DNA from: Vreelandella nigrificans
GTDB taxonomy: Bacteria; Pseudomonadota; Gammaproteobacteria; Pseudomonadales; Halomonadaceae
DNA: 64,000 bases
NCBI RefSeq assembly: GCF_002374315.1
Contig: NZ_NWUX01000011.1
Location: 62,001-126,000, forward strand
Reading direction: 5' to 3'
The notes beneath the pieces were generated by a model. That model saw only the letters and a list, made by a program, of their open reading frames with translations. It was not told the origin of the DNA and made no database searches. Shown piece after piece: positions 7,962-18,026 of this stretch. A program made the translations under genes and the position numbers. Within the stretch, counting starts at the first letter, position 1; each line of letters begins with the position of its first letter.

Positions 7962-9518
7962 ATGTTGGACGCCAATTTAAAAAATCAGTTGAAAGCTTAC
8001 CTAGAAAAAGTGACTCAACCGTTCGAGATCGTTGCGTCCCTCGATGACGGTGCCAAGTCACGTGAACTGCTAGGGCTATTAGAAGATATCAGTAGCTTAA
8101 GCGACAAAATCACGTTGCAGACCAGCGGCCAGGATAGCCGCACGCCATCGTTTGCCATTAACCGTCCTGGTGAAGAGACCGGTGTGGTGTTTGCTGGCAT
8201 CCCCATGGGCCACGAGTTTACCTCGCTGGTACTAGCGCTGTTGCAAGTAGGTGGGCATCCACCCAAGACATCGGAAGAACTGCTTAATCAAATTAAAGGC
8301 CTCGACGGTGACATGCTGTTCGAGACCTACTACTCGCTCTCCTGCCAGAACTGCCCAGACGTTGTGCAAGCGTTGAACCTGATGGCGATCTTTAACCCCA
8401 ACGTTCGTCACGTTGCTATTGATGGCGCGCTGTTTCAGGACGAAGTGGAAGCACGGGAAATTATGTCGGTCCCCAGCATCTACTTGAATGGGAAGCCCTT
8501 TGACCAGGGGCGTATGACCCTGGAGCAAATCTTAGCCAAAGTAGACACAGGTGCTACTGAGCGGGAAGCCAAAAAACTAAGTGAGAAAGCTGCCTTTGAT
8601 ACGCTAGTGATTGGCGGCGGCCCGGCTGGTGCATCAGCAGCCATTTACTCTGCCCGCAAAGGTATTAATACCGGCGTTGCGGCAGAGCGTTTTGGTGGCC
8701 AAGTAGCCGATACGATGGGCATTGAAAACTTCATTTCAGTCACCCATACCGAAGGCCCCAAACTGGTCAGCGCACTGGAAGAGCACGTTAAAGAGTATGA
8801 AGTTGACGTGATGAATCTACAGCGTGCAACCTCTTTTAAAGCTGCAGAAACCGAAGGCGGCTTGCATGAAGTGAGCTTTGAGTCAGGTGCCAAGCTGAAA
8901 AGTAAGACACTTGTGCTGGCCACCGGCGCACGCTGGCGTGAGATGAACGTACCCGGCGAGCAGCAGTACCGTAACAAAGGCGTTGCCTATTGCCCCCATT
9001 GCGACGGCCCGTTGTTTAAGGGCAAGCGGGTTGCCGTTATTGGTGGCGGTAACTCAGGCGTGGAAGCGGCGATTGATCTTGCCGGTATCGTTAGCCATGT
9101 AACGCTTGTGGAGTTTATGGGTGAAATGCGTGCTGATGCCGTACTTCAGAAAAAGCTCAAGAGTCTGCCCAATGTAGACATTGTTTTGAACGCGCAAACC
9201 ACAGAAGTCACCGGCGATGGCAGCCGCGTCAATGGCCTGACCTACAAAGACCGCAACACAGACGAAGTTAAAAACATTCCTCTGGAAGGTATCTTTGTCC
9301 AGATCGGCTTGGTGCCTAACACGGAGTGGCTGAAAGGCTCGCCAATTGAAATGTCACCACGCGGGGAAATCATTGTGGATGCCCACGGTATGACCTCGGT
9401 ACCCGGCGTATTTGCCGCTGGGGATGTCACCACCGTTCCGTACAAACAGATCATTATCGCCATGGGAGAAGGCGCAAAGGCATCACTGGGCGCCTTTGAT
9501 TACCTGATTCGTAATTAA
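7962..9518 (+). CDS. ahpF: Alkyl hydroperoxide reductase flavoprotein subunit
   Basis: NADH-dependent disulfide reductase that recycles AhpC. It has 518 residues in the standard order: two fused thioredoxin-like folds at the N-terminus with one active CxxC (C128 and C131 in SCQNC), an FAD-binding [10 protein letters not shown] near residues 218-227, the redox CPHC (C344 and C347), and the NAD-binding [16 protein letters not shown] box sits upstream of the ATG. It follows ahpC in the same direction but after a terminator, so it likely has its own promoter in 7836-7961. A terminator follows the gene. Confidence 0.97.
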   Translation: MLDANLKNQLKAYLEKVTQPFEIVASLDDGAKSRELLGLLEDISSLSDKITLQTSGQDSRTPSFAINRPGEETGVVFAGIPMGHEFTSLVLALLQVGGHPPKTSEELLNQIKGLDGDMLFETYYSLSCQNCPDVVQALNLMAIFNPNVRHVAIDGALFQDEVEAREIMSVPSIYLNGKPFDQGRMTLEQILAKVDTGATEREAKKLSEKAAFDTLVIGGGPAGASAAIYSARKGINTGVAAERFGGQVADTMGIENFISVTHTEGPKLVSALEEHVKEYEVDVMNLQRATSFKAAETEGGLHEVSFESGAKLKSKTLVLATGARWREMNVPGEQQYRNKGVAYCPHCDGPLFKGKRVAVIGGGNSGVEAAIDLAGIVSHVTLVEFMGEMRADAVLQKKLKSLPNVDIVLNAQTTEVTGDGSRVNGLTYKDRNTDEVKNIPLEGIFVQIGLVPNTEWLKGSPIEMSPRGEIIVDAHGMTSVPGVFAAGDVTTVPYKQIIIAMGEGAKASLGAFDYLIRN

Positions 9519-9600
9519 CTAGCTAAAAGAATCAGCCAAAGGGCGGCCCCCACCTGCTGCCCGTTGGACTGTCCCTTTTGACGCAAAAGACCGTGACGTC

Positions 9601-9629
9601 ACGCCCGCTATCTAGCGGGCGTTTTTTTG
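9601..9629. terminator. Intrinsic terminator after ahpF
   Basis: Perfect inverted repeat acgcccgc/gcgggcgt (9601-9608 and 9615-9622) with loop tatcta, followed by seven T on the plus strand. It lies between ahpF and the convergent moeB-like gene. Confidence 0.92.
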
Positions 9630-9634
9630 AGCAC

Positions 9635-10390
9635 TTAACCGCCCTGCCCACACACCGTACAAGCGGGGTCACGGGGTACTTGAAAGTGGCGCCATTGACC
9701 ACTTAAACCCTCAAAGGTAGAGAGCCCTTGATGGGGTTTTCCAGCCCCACTCAATAACTTAAAAGCCTCAACCGCTTGAAAGCAACCGATCAATCCAACC
9801 AGCGGTGCCATCACACCACTTTCAGCACAGCTAAGGGCTTCGTCATCGCTGTCATTGGGCGGGTAAAGGCAGGCGTAACATGGGCTGGCCGAATCGCGAG
9901 GGTCAAATACCGCCAGTTGCCCAGAGAAGCGTATCGCCGCCCCCGAAACAAGCGGCACACCCGCTTGCTGCGAGGCTGCATTAATAGCGTAACGGCTGGA
10001 AAAACGGTCGGTACAGTCCAGCACCACATCCGCCGCCGCCACTAGCGCTAGCAGTTGCTCCCCTTCTGCGTGCTGCTCCAAGGCAACCACCTGACATTCT
10101 GGGTTCAGCGCTTGCATGCTGGCTTTAGCAGAGCGAGCCTTGTTAATACCGATACTTGCCTGTTGATGAGCAATTTGGCGCTGCAGGTTAGAAAGCTCCA
10201 CCACATCCGCATCGGCAATCGTGATTTTTCCGACGCCTGCAGCGGCTAAATAGAGCGCTGCAGGCGAGCCTAGCCCTCCACCGCCAATAATCAGCGCGTG
10301 GGCGCCACGCAGGCGCTCCTGCCCTTCAATATCCACCTCGGGCAGCATAATTTGGCGGCTATAGCGCAGCAGCGCCTGATCGTCCATCAT
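9635..10390 (-). CDS. moeB: MoeB/ThiF/HesA family adenylyltransferase
   Basis: E1-like enzyme that adenylates the C-terminal glycine of a sulfur-carrier protein (MoaD or ThiS). It is about 251 residues from the start used here. Visible parts are the DDQALLRYSRQIMLPEVDIEGQ opening, the nucleotide loop IIGGGGLGSPAA, the adenylation residues around DADVVELSNLQRQ, the acceptor region DCTDRFSSRY, and two zinc knuckles, CYAC and CTVC. I prefer the ATG at 10390 (MMDDQ), just after the stop of the regulator gene and behind a GAGGA box, over the TTG at 10417, which would overlap that gene. MoeB and ThiF cannot be separated by sequence alone. Confidence 0.88.
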   Translation of the reverse strand: MMDDQALLRYSRQIMLPEVDIEGQERLRGAHALIIGGGGLGSPAALYLAAAGVGKITIADADVVELSNLQRQIAHQQASIGINKARSAKASMQALNPECQVVALEQHAEGEQLLALVAAADVVLDCTDRFSSRYAINAASQQAGVPLVSGAAIRFSGQLAVFDPRDSASPCYACLYPPNDSDDEALSCAESGVMAPLVGLIGCFQAVEAFKLLSGAGKPHQGLSTFEGLSGQWRHFQVPRDPACTVCGQGG

Positions 10391-10394
10391 CGGC

Positions 10395-10907
10395 TTACTT
10401 ATCCTCAAATTCCTCAAAGTCGGGTATGTGCAGGCTAAAGCTCTCTTTCACCTCTTCCATCACCACGTAGCTTTTCGACTCTTTCACTCCCGGCAGGGTC
10501 AGCACCACATCGCCTAGCAACTGACGGTAGGCCGCCATTTCAGGAATCCGGCACTTCAAAATATAATCAAACTGGCCAGACACTAAATGACACTCTTGTA
10601 TCTGAGGCAATTTTTCTACCGCCCGGCGAAACTCATCAAACACTGCCGGGGACTGAGTTTCCAGGCTAATCTCTACAAACACGAGTAGGTTAGCTTTTAA
10701 TGCTCGCGGGTCGAGAACCGCCTGGTAGCCACGAATAATACCCGCTCGTTCAAGGCGCTTGACGCGCTCTAGGCAAGGGGTTGTGGATAAGCCAACTTCT
10801 GATGCAAGGTCTACATAGGAAATACGCGCATTTTCCTGTAGGCAGCGCAAAATCTTAAGATCGATACGGTCCAGCGTTCTATTTTTAGGTTTCATGGCAG
10901 GATCCAA
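10395..10907 (-). CDS. lrp: Lrp/AsnC family transcriptional regulator
   Basis: A 170-residue regulator with an N-terminal winged helix-turn-helix (LDRIDLKILRCLQENARISYVDLASEVGLSTTPCLERVKRLE) and a C-terminal RAM/AsnC ligand-binding domain (LVSGQFDYILKCRIPEMAAY). The HTH is very close to global Lrp of gammaproteobacteria, and the length is similar (about 164). The ATG at 10907 may be followed by a second start four codons on (MKPKNRTLDR). It lies in tandem between prmC and the moeB-like gene. The gene name is tentative because several Lrp paralogues are usual in this group. Confidence 0.85.
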   Translation of the reverse strand: MDPAMKPKNRTLDRIDLKILRCLQENARISYVDLASEVGLSTTPCLERVKRLERAGIIRGYQAVLDPRALKANLLVFVEISLETQSPAVFDEFRRAVEKLPQIQECHLVSGQFDYILKCRIPEMAAYRQLLGDVVLTLPGVKESKSYVVMEEVKESFSLHIPDFEEFEDK

Positions 10908-10928
10908 TACTGATGAATCAGGCAGTTA

Positions 10929-11789
10929 TTAAAGGTGCCCTAGGGTAACCCGTTCATGGCCGCTGATGTCTTGCACACTTTCAACGTTGTGATAGCCAGC
11001 GCTAACCAGTGCTTCCCGCACATGGCTCGCCTGGGTATAGCCGTGCTCTAGCGCCAACACTCCTCCCATTGATAGATACTCTCTTGCCGCATCGACCAAA
11101 TGTATCAAATCAGCCATGCCGTCCGCCTCGGCTACCAGCGCAGATAGCGGTTCAAAACGCACATCCCCCTCGCGCAAGTGAGGGTCATCGGCGGCAATAT
11201 AGGGCGGGTTGCTAACAATAATATCGAATAGGACTGTTGGCTCAGAGGAAGAAAAAGCACTAAACCAATCGCTTTGTATAAACTGTGCGTTGGCAATAGC
11301 AAGCGCCTTAGCATTGCGAGCAGCGAGCTGAGCCGCTTCGGGGCGAATATCGGCACCGGTCACCTTCCAGCCAGGTTTTTCACTGGCGAACGCTAATGCA
11401 ATCGCGCCAGTTCCCGTGCCTAAATCAAGCAACCGACCGGTCTCTGCTGGAGTACGGGCCAGCACAGCCTCAACTAGCGTCTCAGTATCAGGCCGTGGGA
11501 TAAGCGTGTCCGGAGAGGTGGCTAACCGCAACCCCCAAAACTCCCGCTCACCAGTTAAATAAGCGACTGGCTGTCCTTGGGCACGGGCGGCAATTAGCGC
11601 ATCGAAGCGCGCTTGCTCCCAAATAGCACACTCTCTGTCACCCCAGGTATAGAGCCAAGTACGATTATGCCCCGTAGCATAGCTAAGCAGCACTTCGGCA
11701 TCGATTCGTGCTGAGGGCGAGCCCGCCTCACTAAGCCGCTGTGCCGCCTGTAACAGCAGAGCATCGTAGGTCACATCACCTACCACCAT
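10929..11789 (-). CDS. prmC: Peptide chain release factor N5-glutamine methyltransferase
   Basis: Methylates the glutamine of the GGQ motif in release factors RF1 and RF2. It has 286 residues, with a helical N-terminal substrate domain and a Rossmann methyltransferase domain containing the SAM loop DLGTGTGAI (residues 122-130) and the catalytic NPPY (194-197). Its start overlaps the prfA stop by one base, so the enzyme is co-translated with one of its substrates. This is the common hemA-prfA-prmC operon. Confidence 0.96.
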   Translation of the reverse strand: MVVGDVTYDALLLQAAQRLSEAGSPSARIDAEVLLSYATGHNRTWLYTWGDRECAIWEQARFDALIAARAQGQPVAYLTGEREFWGLRLATSPDTLIPRPDTETLVEAVLARTPAETGRLLDLGTGTGAIALAFASEKPGWKVTGADIRPEAAQLAARNAKALAIANAQFIQSDWFSAFSSSEPTVLFDIIVSNPPYIAADDPHLREGDVRFEPLSALVAEADGMADLIHLVDAAREYLSMGGVLALEHGYTQASHVREALVSAGYHNVESVQDISGHERVTLGHL

Positions 11790-12877
11790 CAGGCCTCCTG
11801 AAGGGCTGAAAGCTGCTCGGCTTGATATTCATGAATCAGCGGGTCGATGACTTCATCCAACTGTTCGCCACTGATCACTTCGGTGAGTTTATACAGTGTG
11901 AGATTAATGCGGTGGTCGGTAATACGACCCTGGGGGAAGTTGTAAGTACGAATGCGCTCACTGCGATCCCCAGACCCTACAAGTGAACGACGGGCATCCG
12001 CTTGCTCTTGGCGCTGAGAGTCTACCGCATTACGTTTGAGCTTCGCGGCTAGCAGAGACATCGCTTTAGCACGGTTTTTGTGCTGACTGCGCTCTTCCTG
12101 ACACTCTACGACGACACCAGTGGGTAGGTGAGTAATACGAATAGCGGAGTCGGTGGTATTAACGTGCTGACCACCAGCTCCACTGGAGCGATAGGTGTCT
12201 ACACGTAGATCGGCGGGATTAATATCAATATCGCCGACATCATCCACTTCTGGCATCACTGCGACTGTACAGGCTGAGGTGTGAATCCGCCCCTGAGACT
12301 CAGTGGCCGGTACACGCTGCACTCGGTGTGCGCCAGACTCAAACTTCAAGCGCGCGTAAACGCCATCGCCCTTAACTCGGGAAATTACCTCTTTATAGCC
12401 GCCCTGCTCGCCATGGCTGGCACTAACCACTTCAACGCGCCAACCGCGTTTTTCGGCATAGCGCGAGTACATGCGAAACAGGTCTCCTGCAAAGATTGCC
12501 GCTTCATCACCGCCAGTACCTGCGCGCACTTCCAGAAACACGCCACGACCATCGTCTGGATCCTTCGGCACCAGTAAGCGCTTAAGCTCAATATCCAGGC
12601 TTTCAAGCTGCTCCCGGCCGTCGCTAATTTCCATTTCTGCGAGTTCGCGCATCTCTGGGTCGTTATCGCGGCTAAGCTGCTCGGCCTCTTCAATGCTATT
12701 TTCAACCTCGCGATAACGCTGCCAGGCAGCAACCAGCTCATCTAACTCAGCGTACTCACGGGAGTAATCACGAAAACGCTGTTGGTTGTTGATCACCTCA
12801 GGATCAGATAGCAGCATTGCCAACTCTTCAAAACGGTCAGCAAAACTATCTAGGCGTTGGCGCAAAGTCTCTTTCAT
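11789..12877 (-). CDS. prfA: Peptide chain release factor 1
   Basis: Recognises UAA and UAG stop codons and triggers peptidyl-tRNA hydrolysis. It has 362 residues. The stop-codon reading motif PAT is at residues 190-192 ([13 protein letters not shown]), and the catalytic GGQ is at 235-237 in the class signature [18 protein letters not shown]. The start ATG overlaps the hemA stop (four bases), and the stop abuts the prmC start. The full-length domain order is intact. Confidence 0.98.
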   Translation of the reverse strand: MKETLRQRLDSFADRFEELAMLLSDPEVINNQQRFRDYSREYAELDELVAAWQRYREVENSIEEAEQLSRDNDPEMRELAEMEISDGREQLESLDIELKRLLVPKDPDDGRGVFLEVRAGTGGDEAAIFAGDLFRMYSRYAEKRGWRVEVVSASHGEQGGYKEVISRVKGDGVYARLKFESGAHRVQRVPATESQGRIHTSACTVAVMPEVDDVGDIDINPADLRVDTYRSSGAGGQHVNTTDSAIRITHLPTGVVVECQEERSQHKNRAKAMSLLAAKLKRNAVDSQRQEQADARRSLVGSGDRSERIRTYNFPQGRITDHRINLTLYKLTEVISGEQLDEVIDPLIHEYQAEQLSALQEA

Positions 12878-14184
12878 GCGGGTGTATTATCCTTCTGGCG
12901 TTTTACCGAGCACGCAGGCTGCTCAAAAGCAGGTTTGGCAGGCAACAATAAATGCGGCACAGCATTCAGCAGTTCGTGGTTTTCCTGAGAGGCAGCTTCT
13001 CGCAACGCAAGCGTTGGGTGGTGCATCAAGCGGTTGGCTAATTGATGCGCTAAGCGCTCGATCACTTTAGCAGGGTCTTCACCACGGGCTAAGCGTTCAA
13101 GCGCCTGCTCGCGGGAGTGGTCACGGATTGCCTCGCCGTGGCGACGGTAGTCGCGAATCAGCTCGCCGCCCTTACGAATGCGACGCTCGTGTAGCCAGCT
13201 CCCCACACCGTGCTCAATCAGAGACTCGGCTTGGTCAGCAGCTACCTGACGATGACGGCGATTCTCTTCGATAACTTCTTCAAGATCATCAACAGTGTAG
13301 AGAAAGACATCGGCAAGCTCCCCCACTTGTGGTTCGATATCCCTCGGCACTGCAATATCCACCATAAACACAGGACGGTGCCGACGCTTTTTCAGCGCTC
13401 GCTCCACCATCCCTTTACCCAATATGGGCAGTGGCGAGGCGGTAGAGGAGATGACGATATCGGCATACTCCAAAGCATCCGGGATTTCAGACAGCGTGAT
13501 TGCAGTGCCCCCCAACGGGGAAGAGACTTGCTCTGCACGCTCACGGGTACGGTTTGCTACCGTAAGTTGACGCACCCCCGCCTCATGAAGATGACGGGCA
13601 ACCAGTTCTATGGTTTCACCAGCCCCGATCAGCAGCGCTCTGGCACGGCCAAAATCATCAAAAATACGGCTGGCCATACTCACAGCAGCATAAGCTACCG
13701 ACACTGGGTTTTTACCAATGCCGGTTTCTGTGCGCACTTGTTTAGCTACCGCAAACGTGTGCTGAAAAAGGCGCTCTAACTCACCACCTAACCCATTTGC
13801 CTGGCGCGCCTGTTGATACGCTTCTTTTAACTGGCCAAGTATTTGCGGTTCGCCCAGCACCATAGAGTCCAGGCCAACTGCCACACGCATCAGATGTCGC
13901 GCAGCATCGTTGTCTAGGTAGTGATAAGCACAACGTGAAAGGTCTTCGACACGTAAATTATGAAAGCGCCCAAGCCAGTCCAACACAGCCTGCTCCCCGG
14001 CGGCATCCGTTACGCAGTAAAGCTCGGTACGGTTGCACGTCGATAGCACGGCTGCTTCGTTGATTTGCGGTAGGCTACGCAGTTCCACCAACGCGCTTTC
14101 GAGCTGCGTCGGGGTAAAAGCCACCTGTTCACGCACGGCCACACTGGCAGTACGATGATTTATTCCCAGGGCAAGAAGCGTCAT
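12874..14184 (-). CDS. hemA: Glutamyl-tRNA reductase
   Basis: First committed enzyme of C5-pathway tetrapyrrole synthesis, reducing Glu-tRNA to glutamate-1-semialdehyde. It has 436 residues. The N-terminal signature [17 protein letters not shown] is present, the catalytic cysteine is C50 in LSTCNRTE, the NADPH domain carries [16 protein letters not shown], and the C-terminal dimerisation helices follow. It is the first gene of the hemA-prfA-prmC operon and is divergent from the TPR lipoprotein gene. Confidence 0.97.
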   Translation of the reverse strand: MTLLALGINHRTASVAVREQVAFTPTQLESALVELRSLPQINEAAVLSTCNRTELYCVTDAAGEQAVLDWLGRFHNLRVEDLSRCAYHYLDNDAARHLMRVAVGLDSMVLGEPQILGQLKEAYQQARQANGLGGELERLFQHTFAVAKQVRTETGIGKNPVSVAYAAVSMASRIFDDFGRARALLIGAGETIELVARHLHEAGVRQLTVANRTRERAEQVSSPLGGTAITLSEIPDALEYADIVISSTASPLPILGKGMVERALKKRRHRPVFMVDIAVPRDIEPQVGELADVFLYTVDDLEEVIEENRRHRQVAADQAESLIEHGVGSWLHERRIRKGGELIRDYRRHGEAIRDHSREQALERLARGEDPAKVIERLAHQLANRLMHHPTLALREAASQENHELLNAVPHLLLPAKPAFEQPACSVKRQKDNTPA

Positions 14185-14403
14185 GCGTTATGCGTCTTCG
14201 CTAGTGGATCGGTCGTCACGTCACTGTCGGTCTATGTGTCTCGGGCTTACGAAAGAGAGAGACAGCATTAAGAAATTGTAATGGTGCTGCTCTTTTTCAA
14301 GGTGAAATATTCTATCACAGCACAGCATGATCTGATGCACACCACTTTGCCGCAGGCGGCCAAGCCGCTATGCTGAACACTCGGCCACTTGATCGAGAAA
14401 CGC

Positions 14404-16176
14404 ATGCCCCTTCGCGCAACACTATCGGGTTTACCCCTGCTGCCTTTGGCCGCCACGCTATTAATGAGCGGTTGCCAGTCTACGCCCTCTTTTTATGAGG
14501 ACGGGTTAATGCCCTATTCAGGCGACCCCATGCAGTCGGCTCCCCCCATTACCCGTGGGCTTGATGCGGCTGGACTTCGCACGCTGCTGGCTGCCGAGCT
14601 TGCTGGTCAGCGAGGTAACTACCGCTACGCCAGCCAGGGCTACCTGGAGGCTGCCCAGCGCTATGGCGTACCAGCGCTTGCCGAGCGCGCGACCTTTGCT
14701 GCGCGATTTGGCAATGATATTGCGCTAATAGAAGCATCTGCGCTGCGCTGGCATGAGCTAGCTCCTCAAGCAGAGGGCCCAAACCGTCTACTTGCGACCC
14801 TTTCCCTGCAACGCGGTGATTGGTATGACAGCCTAGAGCAGCGCTTGGTGATTGTTCAAGCGGGTGGCAACGGGGAAATAGCGGCATTTGCTGAAATTGC
14901 CATAGCCGAAGAAGCTCCTCTCCATCTGCTGATGCAACCTCTGCAGGCACACCTTGACCAACCTGGCGCCGACCAACTTGAGTTTCACAGTGACGTACTA
15001 CTGGGCACGGCACTCATTGAAGCTGCGCTTGGTAACCTGCAAAGCGCTCAGCTGCGACTGGACCAAGTCGCCCGCCAGGATCCTGAATCAACATCACTAT
15101 GGTTAGCCAAGGCGCGTCTTGCCTTGGAAAGCGGTGATCACCCTGCAGCCCAGCGCGCCGCTCGACAAGGGCTGAACCTAGCTCCTGACGATGTGCGCTT
15201 TTTACTAATGCTTGCTCAGGCTGAAATCCGCCTAAACAATATTGCCGCCGCCGAAGTGCAAACCAACAGCCTGCTGGAAAACCACGGTGGCAATCAGGAT
15301 CTACGCATCGCACTTGCTCAGCTCTATTTGGAAGAGGGTCATAGCGAACCTGCCTACAGGTTGCTACAGCCCCTTATTGGCCAAGGTAGTATTCCCAATA
15401 TCGCCTATTACCTGCTGGGAGCGATCAGTCAATCCCAAGGCGAAATAGATGACGCCCTGCTCTACTATCGCCAAGTAAGCGAAGGTGACGAGTTTCTGCC
15501 CGCCCTTGCCACGGCAGCACGCATGTTGATCGAAAATGATCGCCTTCTTGATGCACGTGCACTGCTACGTATTGAGCGGATGCGTAATGAAGACTATTTC
15601 GGCGACCTAGTGATGTTAGAGGTACAGCTATTAGACGAGTTAGGTCTTCAGGAGGATGCTACAGCACTGTTAAACCGAGAGCTTACCCGCACCCCCGACG
15701 ACACTAACCTGCTATATTTAAGGGCAATGCGCTTCTGGGAAATGGGCGACTTTAACGCCATGGAGCAGGACTTGCGTCAGATACTGCGCACCGAGCCTAA
15801 CAACGCCATGGCCCTGAATGCACTGGGCTATACACTGGCTGACCTTAACGTGCCAGAGCGACTTGAGGAGGCCCGTGAGTTAATTGAACGCGCCTACGAA
15901 GCCGACCCAAACAACCCAGCGATTCTTGATAGTATGGGCTGGGTATACTTCCGGCTTGGCAAGCCCGATGAAGCACTAGCATGGCTAGAAAGCGCTTACG
16001 CTCAGATGCCCGACCAAGAGATCGTCGCGCATTTAGCCGAAGTATTGCATGCTCTCGGGCGCAGTGATGAAGCCCGTCGGCTACTTCAGCAGGCACGTAA
16101 GCGTACCTCACAGCACCCACAAATCGATGAGCTGCTTGAGCGTTTCCCTGAACTAACGCCATCCAATACACCCTAA
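14404..16176 (+). CDS. Tetratricopeptide-repeat lipoprotein
   Basis: About 590 residues. An N-terminal lipoprotein signal (LPLAATLLMSGCQS) indicates membrane anchoring at the cysteine, followed by TPR repeats across most of the protein; the clearest lie near the C-terminus (NNAMALNALGYTLADL, PNNPAILDSMGWVYFRLGKPDEALAWLE). The same kind of gene sits next to lolB-ispE in Pseudomonas and relatives; its role is not established but is likely envelope-related scaffolding. I chose the ATG at 14404 (MPLRATL); a TTG at 14389 would add five residues. It is divergent from hemA and directly upstream of lolB. Confidence 0.85.
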   Translation: MPLRATLSGLPLLPLAATLLMSGCQSTPSFYEDGLMPYSGDPMQSAPPITRGLDAAGLRTLLAAELAGQRGNYRYASQGYLEAAQRYGVPALAERATFAARFGNDIALIEASALRWHELAPQAEGPNRLLATLSLQRGDWYDSLEQRLVIVQAGGNGEIAAFAEIAIAEEAPLHLLMQPLQAHLDQPGADQLEFHSDVLLGTALIEAALGNLQSAQLRLDQVARQDPESTSLWLAKARLALESGDHPAAQRAARQGLNLAPDDVRFLLMLAQAEIRLNNIAAAEVQTNSLLENHGGNQDLRIALAQLYLEEGHSEPAYRLLQPLIGQGSIPNIAYYLLGAISQSQGEIDDALLYYRQVSEGDEFLPALATAARMLIENDRLLDARALLRIERMRNEDYFGDLVMLEVQLLDELGLQEDATALLNRELTRTPDDTNLLYLRAMRFWEMGDFNAMEQDLRQILRTEPNNAMALNALGYTLADLNVPERLEEARELIERAYEADPNNPAILDSMGWVYFRLGKPDEALAWLESAYAQMPDQEIVAHLAEVLHALGRSDEARRLLQQARKRTSQHPQIDELLERFPELTPSNTP

Positions 16177-16243
16177 CGCCGACTTTATTAACCACATCGA
16201 TTAGCCGTATCAACTTTAAGCAACACTGACATGGAGCCAGTTT

Positions 16244-16936
16244 ATGTTGACCAAACACCTTGCTTTTTCCCGCTGTGACAAGCTTCGCCTGGCCGCGCCT
16301 TGCCTCCCTAAGCTGATACGCTCCAAGCTTACGCACTCAGCACGCCTACTAATTACTAGCGCTGCCCTATTGGTAATTGCCGGCTGTGCCAGCCAAGTAC
16401 CGATTGATGAGAGCGGCCGCCAAGCAGGCCAATGGGAACGCCAGCAAGCCGATGTTGAGGCATTCGACACATGGACAATGGTGGGAAAAGCGGGACTGAG
16501 AACACCCCAGGAAAATACCAGCGCTAATTTAGACTGGAACCAGCACCCCTACTATTTCCGCATGTTGATTAGCGGGCCATTCGGTGGTGGCCGTAGCGTG
16601 CTGGAAGGCCGCGAGGGGCGCTTCTCACTCACTACCAGCGATGGCCGCTTTGAGGCAGAAACCCCCGAGTCGCTGATGGAAGAGCAGCTTGGCTGGTCGT
16701 TGCCAGTTAGCGCCATGCCAGACTGGGTTCGCGGCCTGCCTAGTAACCACTCCAGTTATCAGATAGAAACAGATGAGCTTGGTTTTCCCAACCACCTTCA
16801 ACAAGATGGCTGGGAAATCGATTACCGCGACTGGGAACAGGTAGAAGGCATGTGGTTACCCCGCCGACTAGTAATGAACTACGCCGATGTGCGTATTACG
16901 CTGGTGGTCAACCAGTGGCGTCCTTCCAACAGCTGA
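16244..16936 (+). CDS. lolB: Outer-membrane lipoprotein receptor LolB
   Basis: Accepts lipoproteins from the periplasmic carrier LolA and inserts them into the outer membrane. It has 230 residues. The lipobox is VIAGC with C48 as the predicted lipidated residue, preceded by an unusually long, basic N-region (about 30 residues), so an internal start is possible. The mature part shows the LolB pattern WTMVGKAGLRTP, NLDWNQHPYYFRMLISGPFG and a WEIDY segment near the end. A GGAG box precedes the ATG. It lies directly upstream of ispE, the common gammaproteobacterial order. Confidence 0.93.
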   Translation: MLTKHLAFSRCDKLRLAAPCLPKLIRSKLTHSARLLITSAALLVIAGCASQVPIDESGRQAGQWERQQADVEAFDTWTMVGKAGLRTPQENTSANLDWNQHPYYFRMLISGPFGGGRSVLEGREGRFSLTTSDGRFEAETPESLMEEQLGWSLPVSAMPDWVRGLPSNHSSYQIETDELGFPNHLQQDGWEIDYRDWEQVEGMWLPRRLVMNYADVRITLVVNQWRPSNS

Positions 16937-16956
16937 CACACTGACTGAGAGCCGGA

Positions 16957-17862
16957 ATGCCAGCTACCATGTTAATGCCAACCTCTACGTTAATACCATC
17001 CTCTACGTTAACGCTTCCCTCCCCCGGGAAGCTAAATCGCATGTTGCATATTGTGGGCCGTCGTCAAGACGGCTACCACGAACTGCAGACCATTTTTCAG
17101 TTTATCGACCTGTGCGACCAGCTTCACTTTTCACCTCGCCACGACGGCGTCATTGAGCTTACCAACGCTATTACCGGCGTCGCCCACGATGACAACCTGA
17201 TTGTGCGAGCGGCTAGGCTTCTTCAGCAAGCAAGCGGTACGCGCTTAGGCACATCTATTAGCATTGACAAAAACCTGCCCATGGGTGGTGGCCTCGGTGG
17301 CGGGAGCTCTAATGCGGCAACGGTGCTGATGGGGCTTAACCATTTATGGAAGCTTGGCCTTACCAAGGCTGAGCTAGCCAGGCTTGGGCTTACTTTAGGT
17401 GCTGACGTCCCCGTCTTTGTGCATGGACATAGTGCCTGGGCAGAGGGTGTAGGTGAAAAACTCACCTCAGTGACACTAGACACCCCCTGGTTTGTGGTCA
17501 TTCACCCCAGCGTAAGTGTTGCGACACCAGCCATCTTCCAAGACCCAGAATTGACACGCGACAGCCACCCCATTACTATGGCGCGCGCATTGCAGGGGGG
17601 AGCGTCAGAGTGGCGTAACGACTGCGAAGCTACTGTCAAAAAACGCTACCCGCCCATTGCGGTAGCCCTTGACTGGCTCGCGCAGTATGCACCTAGTCGA
17701 CTGACCGGTACCGGCGCCTGTTTGTTTGCGGCCTTTGATTCACAGCAAGCCGCACAAACTACTGTCGCTGGATTGATGCATCAACAGAAGCATCAGCACT
17801 GGCAGGCGTGGGTAGCACGCGGACTCAACGCTTCCCCCCTACAAGATGCTCTGGGCTGCTGA
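16957..17862 (+). CDS. ispE: 4-diphosphocytidyl-2-C-methyl-D-erythritol kinase
   Basis: GHMP kinase of the non-mevalonate isoprenoid pathway. It has 301 residues. The substrate motif LTLPSPGKLNRMLHIVGRRQDGYHELQT is near the N-terminus, the ATP loop PMGGGLGGGSSNAA is central, and the third GHMP motif TGTGACLFAAF is near the C-terminus. The first about 19 residues (MPATMLMPTSTLIPSSTLT) are encoded partly by an 18-bp in-frame repeat (16971-17024) and extend beyond the usual N-terminus. tRNA-Gln and prs follow, as usual. Confidence 0.95.
   Translation: MPATMLMPTSTLIPSSTLTLPSPGKLNRMLHIVGRRQDGYHELQTIFQFIDLCDQLHFSPRHDGVIELTNAITGVAHDDNLIVRAARLLQQASGTRLGTSISIDKNLPMGGGLGGGSSNAATVLMGLNHLWKLGLTKAELARLGLTLGADVPVFVHGHSAWAEGVGEKLTSVTLDTPWFVVIHPSVSVATPAIFQDPELTRDSHPITMARALQGGASEWRNDCEATVKKRYPPIAVALDWLAQYAPSRLTGTGACLFAAFDSQQAAQTTVAGLMHQQKHQHWQAWVARGLNASPLQDALGC
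16971..17024. repeat. In-frame 18-bp repeat at the 5' end of ispE
   Basis: Three imperfect units, 16971-16988, 16989-17006 and 17007-17024, beginning gttaatgccaacctctac, gttaataccatcctctac and gttaacgcttccctcccc. They encode the similar hexapeptides LMPTST, LIPSST and LTLPSP. Confidence 0.8.
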
Positions 17863-17893
17863 AAGCGCCCGGTCATCGCATTAGGTTTATTGC

Positions 17894-17968
17894 TGGGGTA
17901 TCGCCAAGTGGTAAGGCACCGGTTTTTGGTATCGGCATTCCCAGGTTCGAATCCTGGTACCCCAGCCA
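17894..17968 (+). tRNA. tRNA-Gln (anticodon TTG)
   Basis: A 75-base cloverleaf with acceptor stem tggggta/tacccca, discriminator G and an encoded CCA. The anticodon loop ttTTGgt reads TTG. The T-arm ccaggttcgaatcctgg is perfect. It sits between ispE and prs, the standard position in this group. Confidence 0.97.
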
Positions 17969-18026
17969 ACCTAATTATGATCTGCGTTTTCTCCCCTGAT
18001 CCCCAACACTGCAAAGGTGGCTGCGC

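Noticed and set aside
9635..10417. TTG start at 10417 for the moeB-like gene
   Set aside because: It overlaps the Lrp-type gene and adds residues not seen in MoeB; the ATG at 10390 with a GAGGA box fits better.
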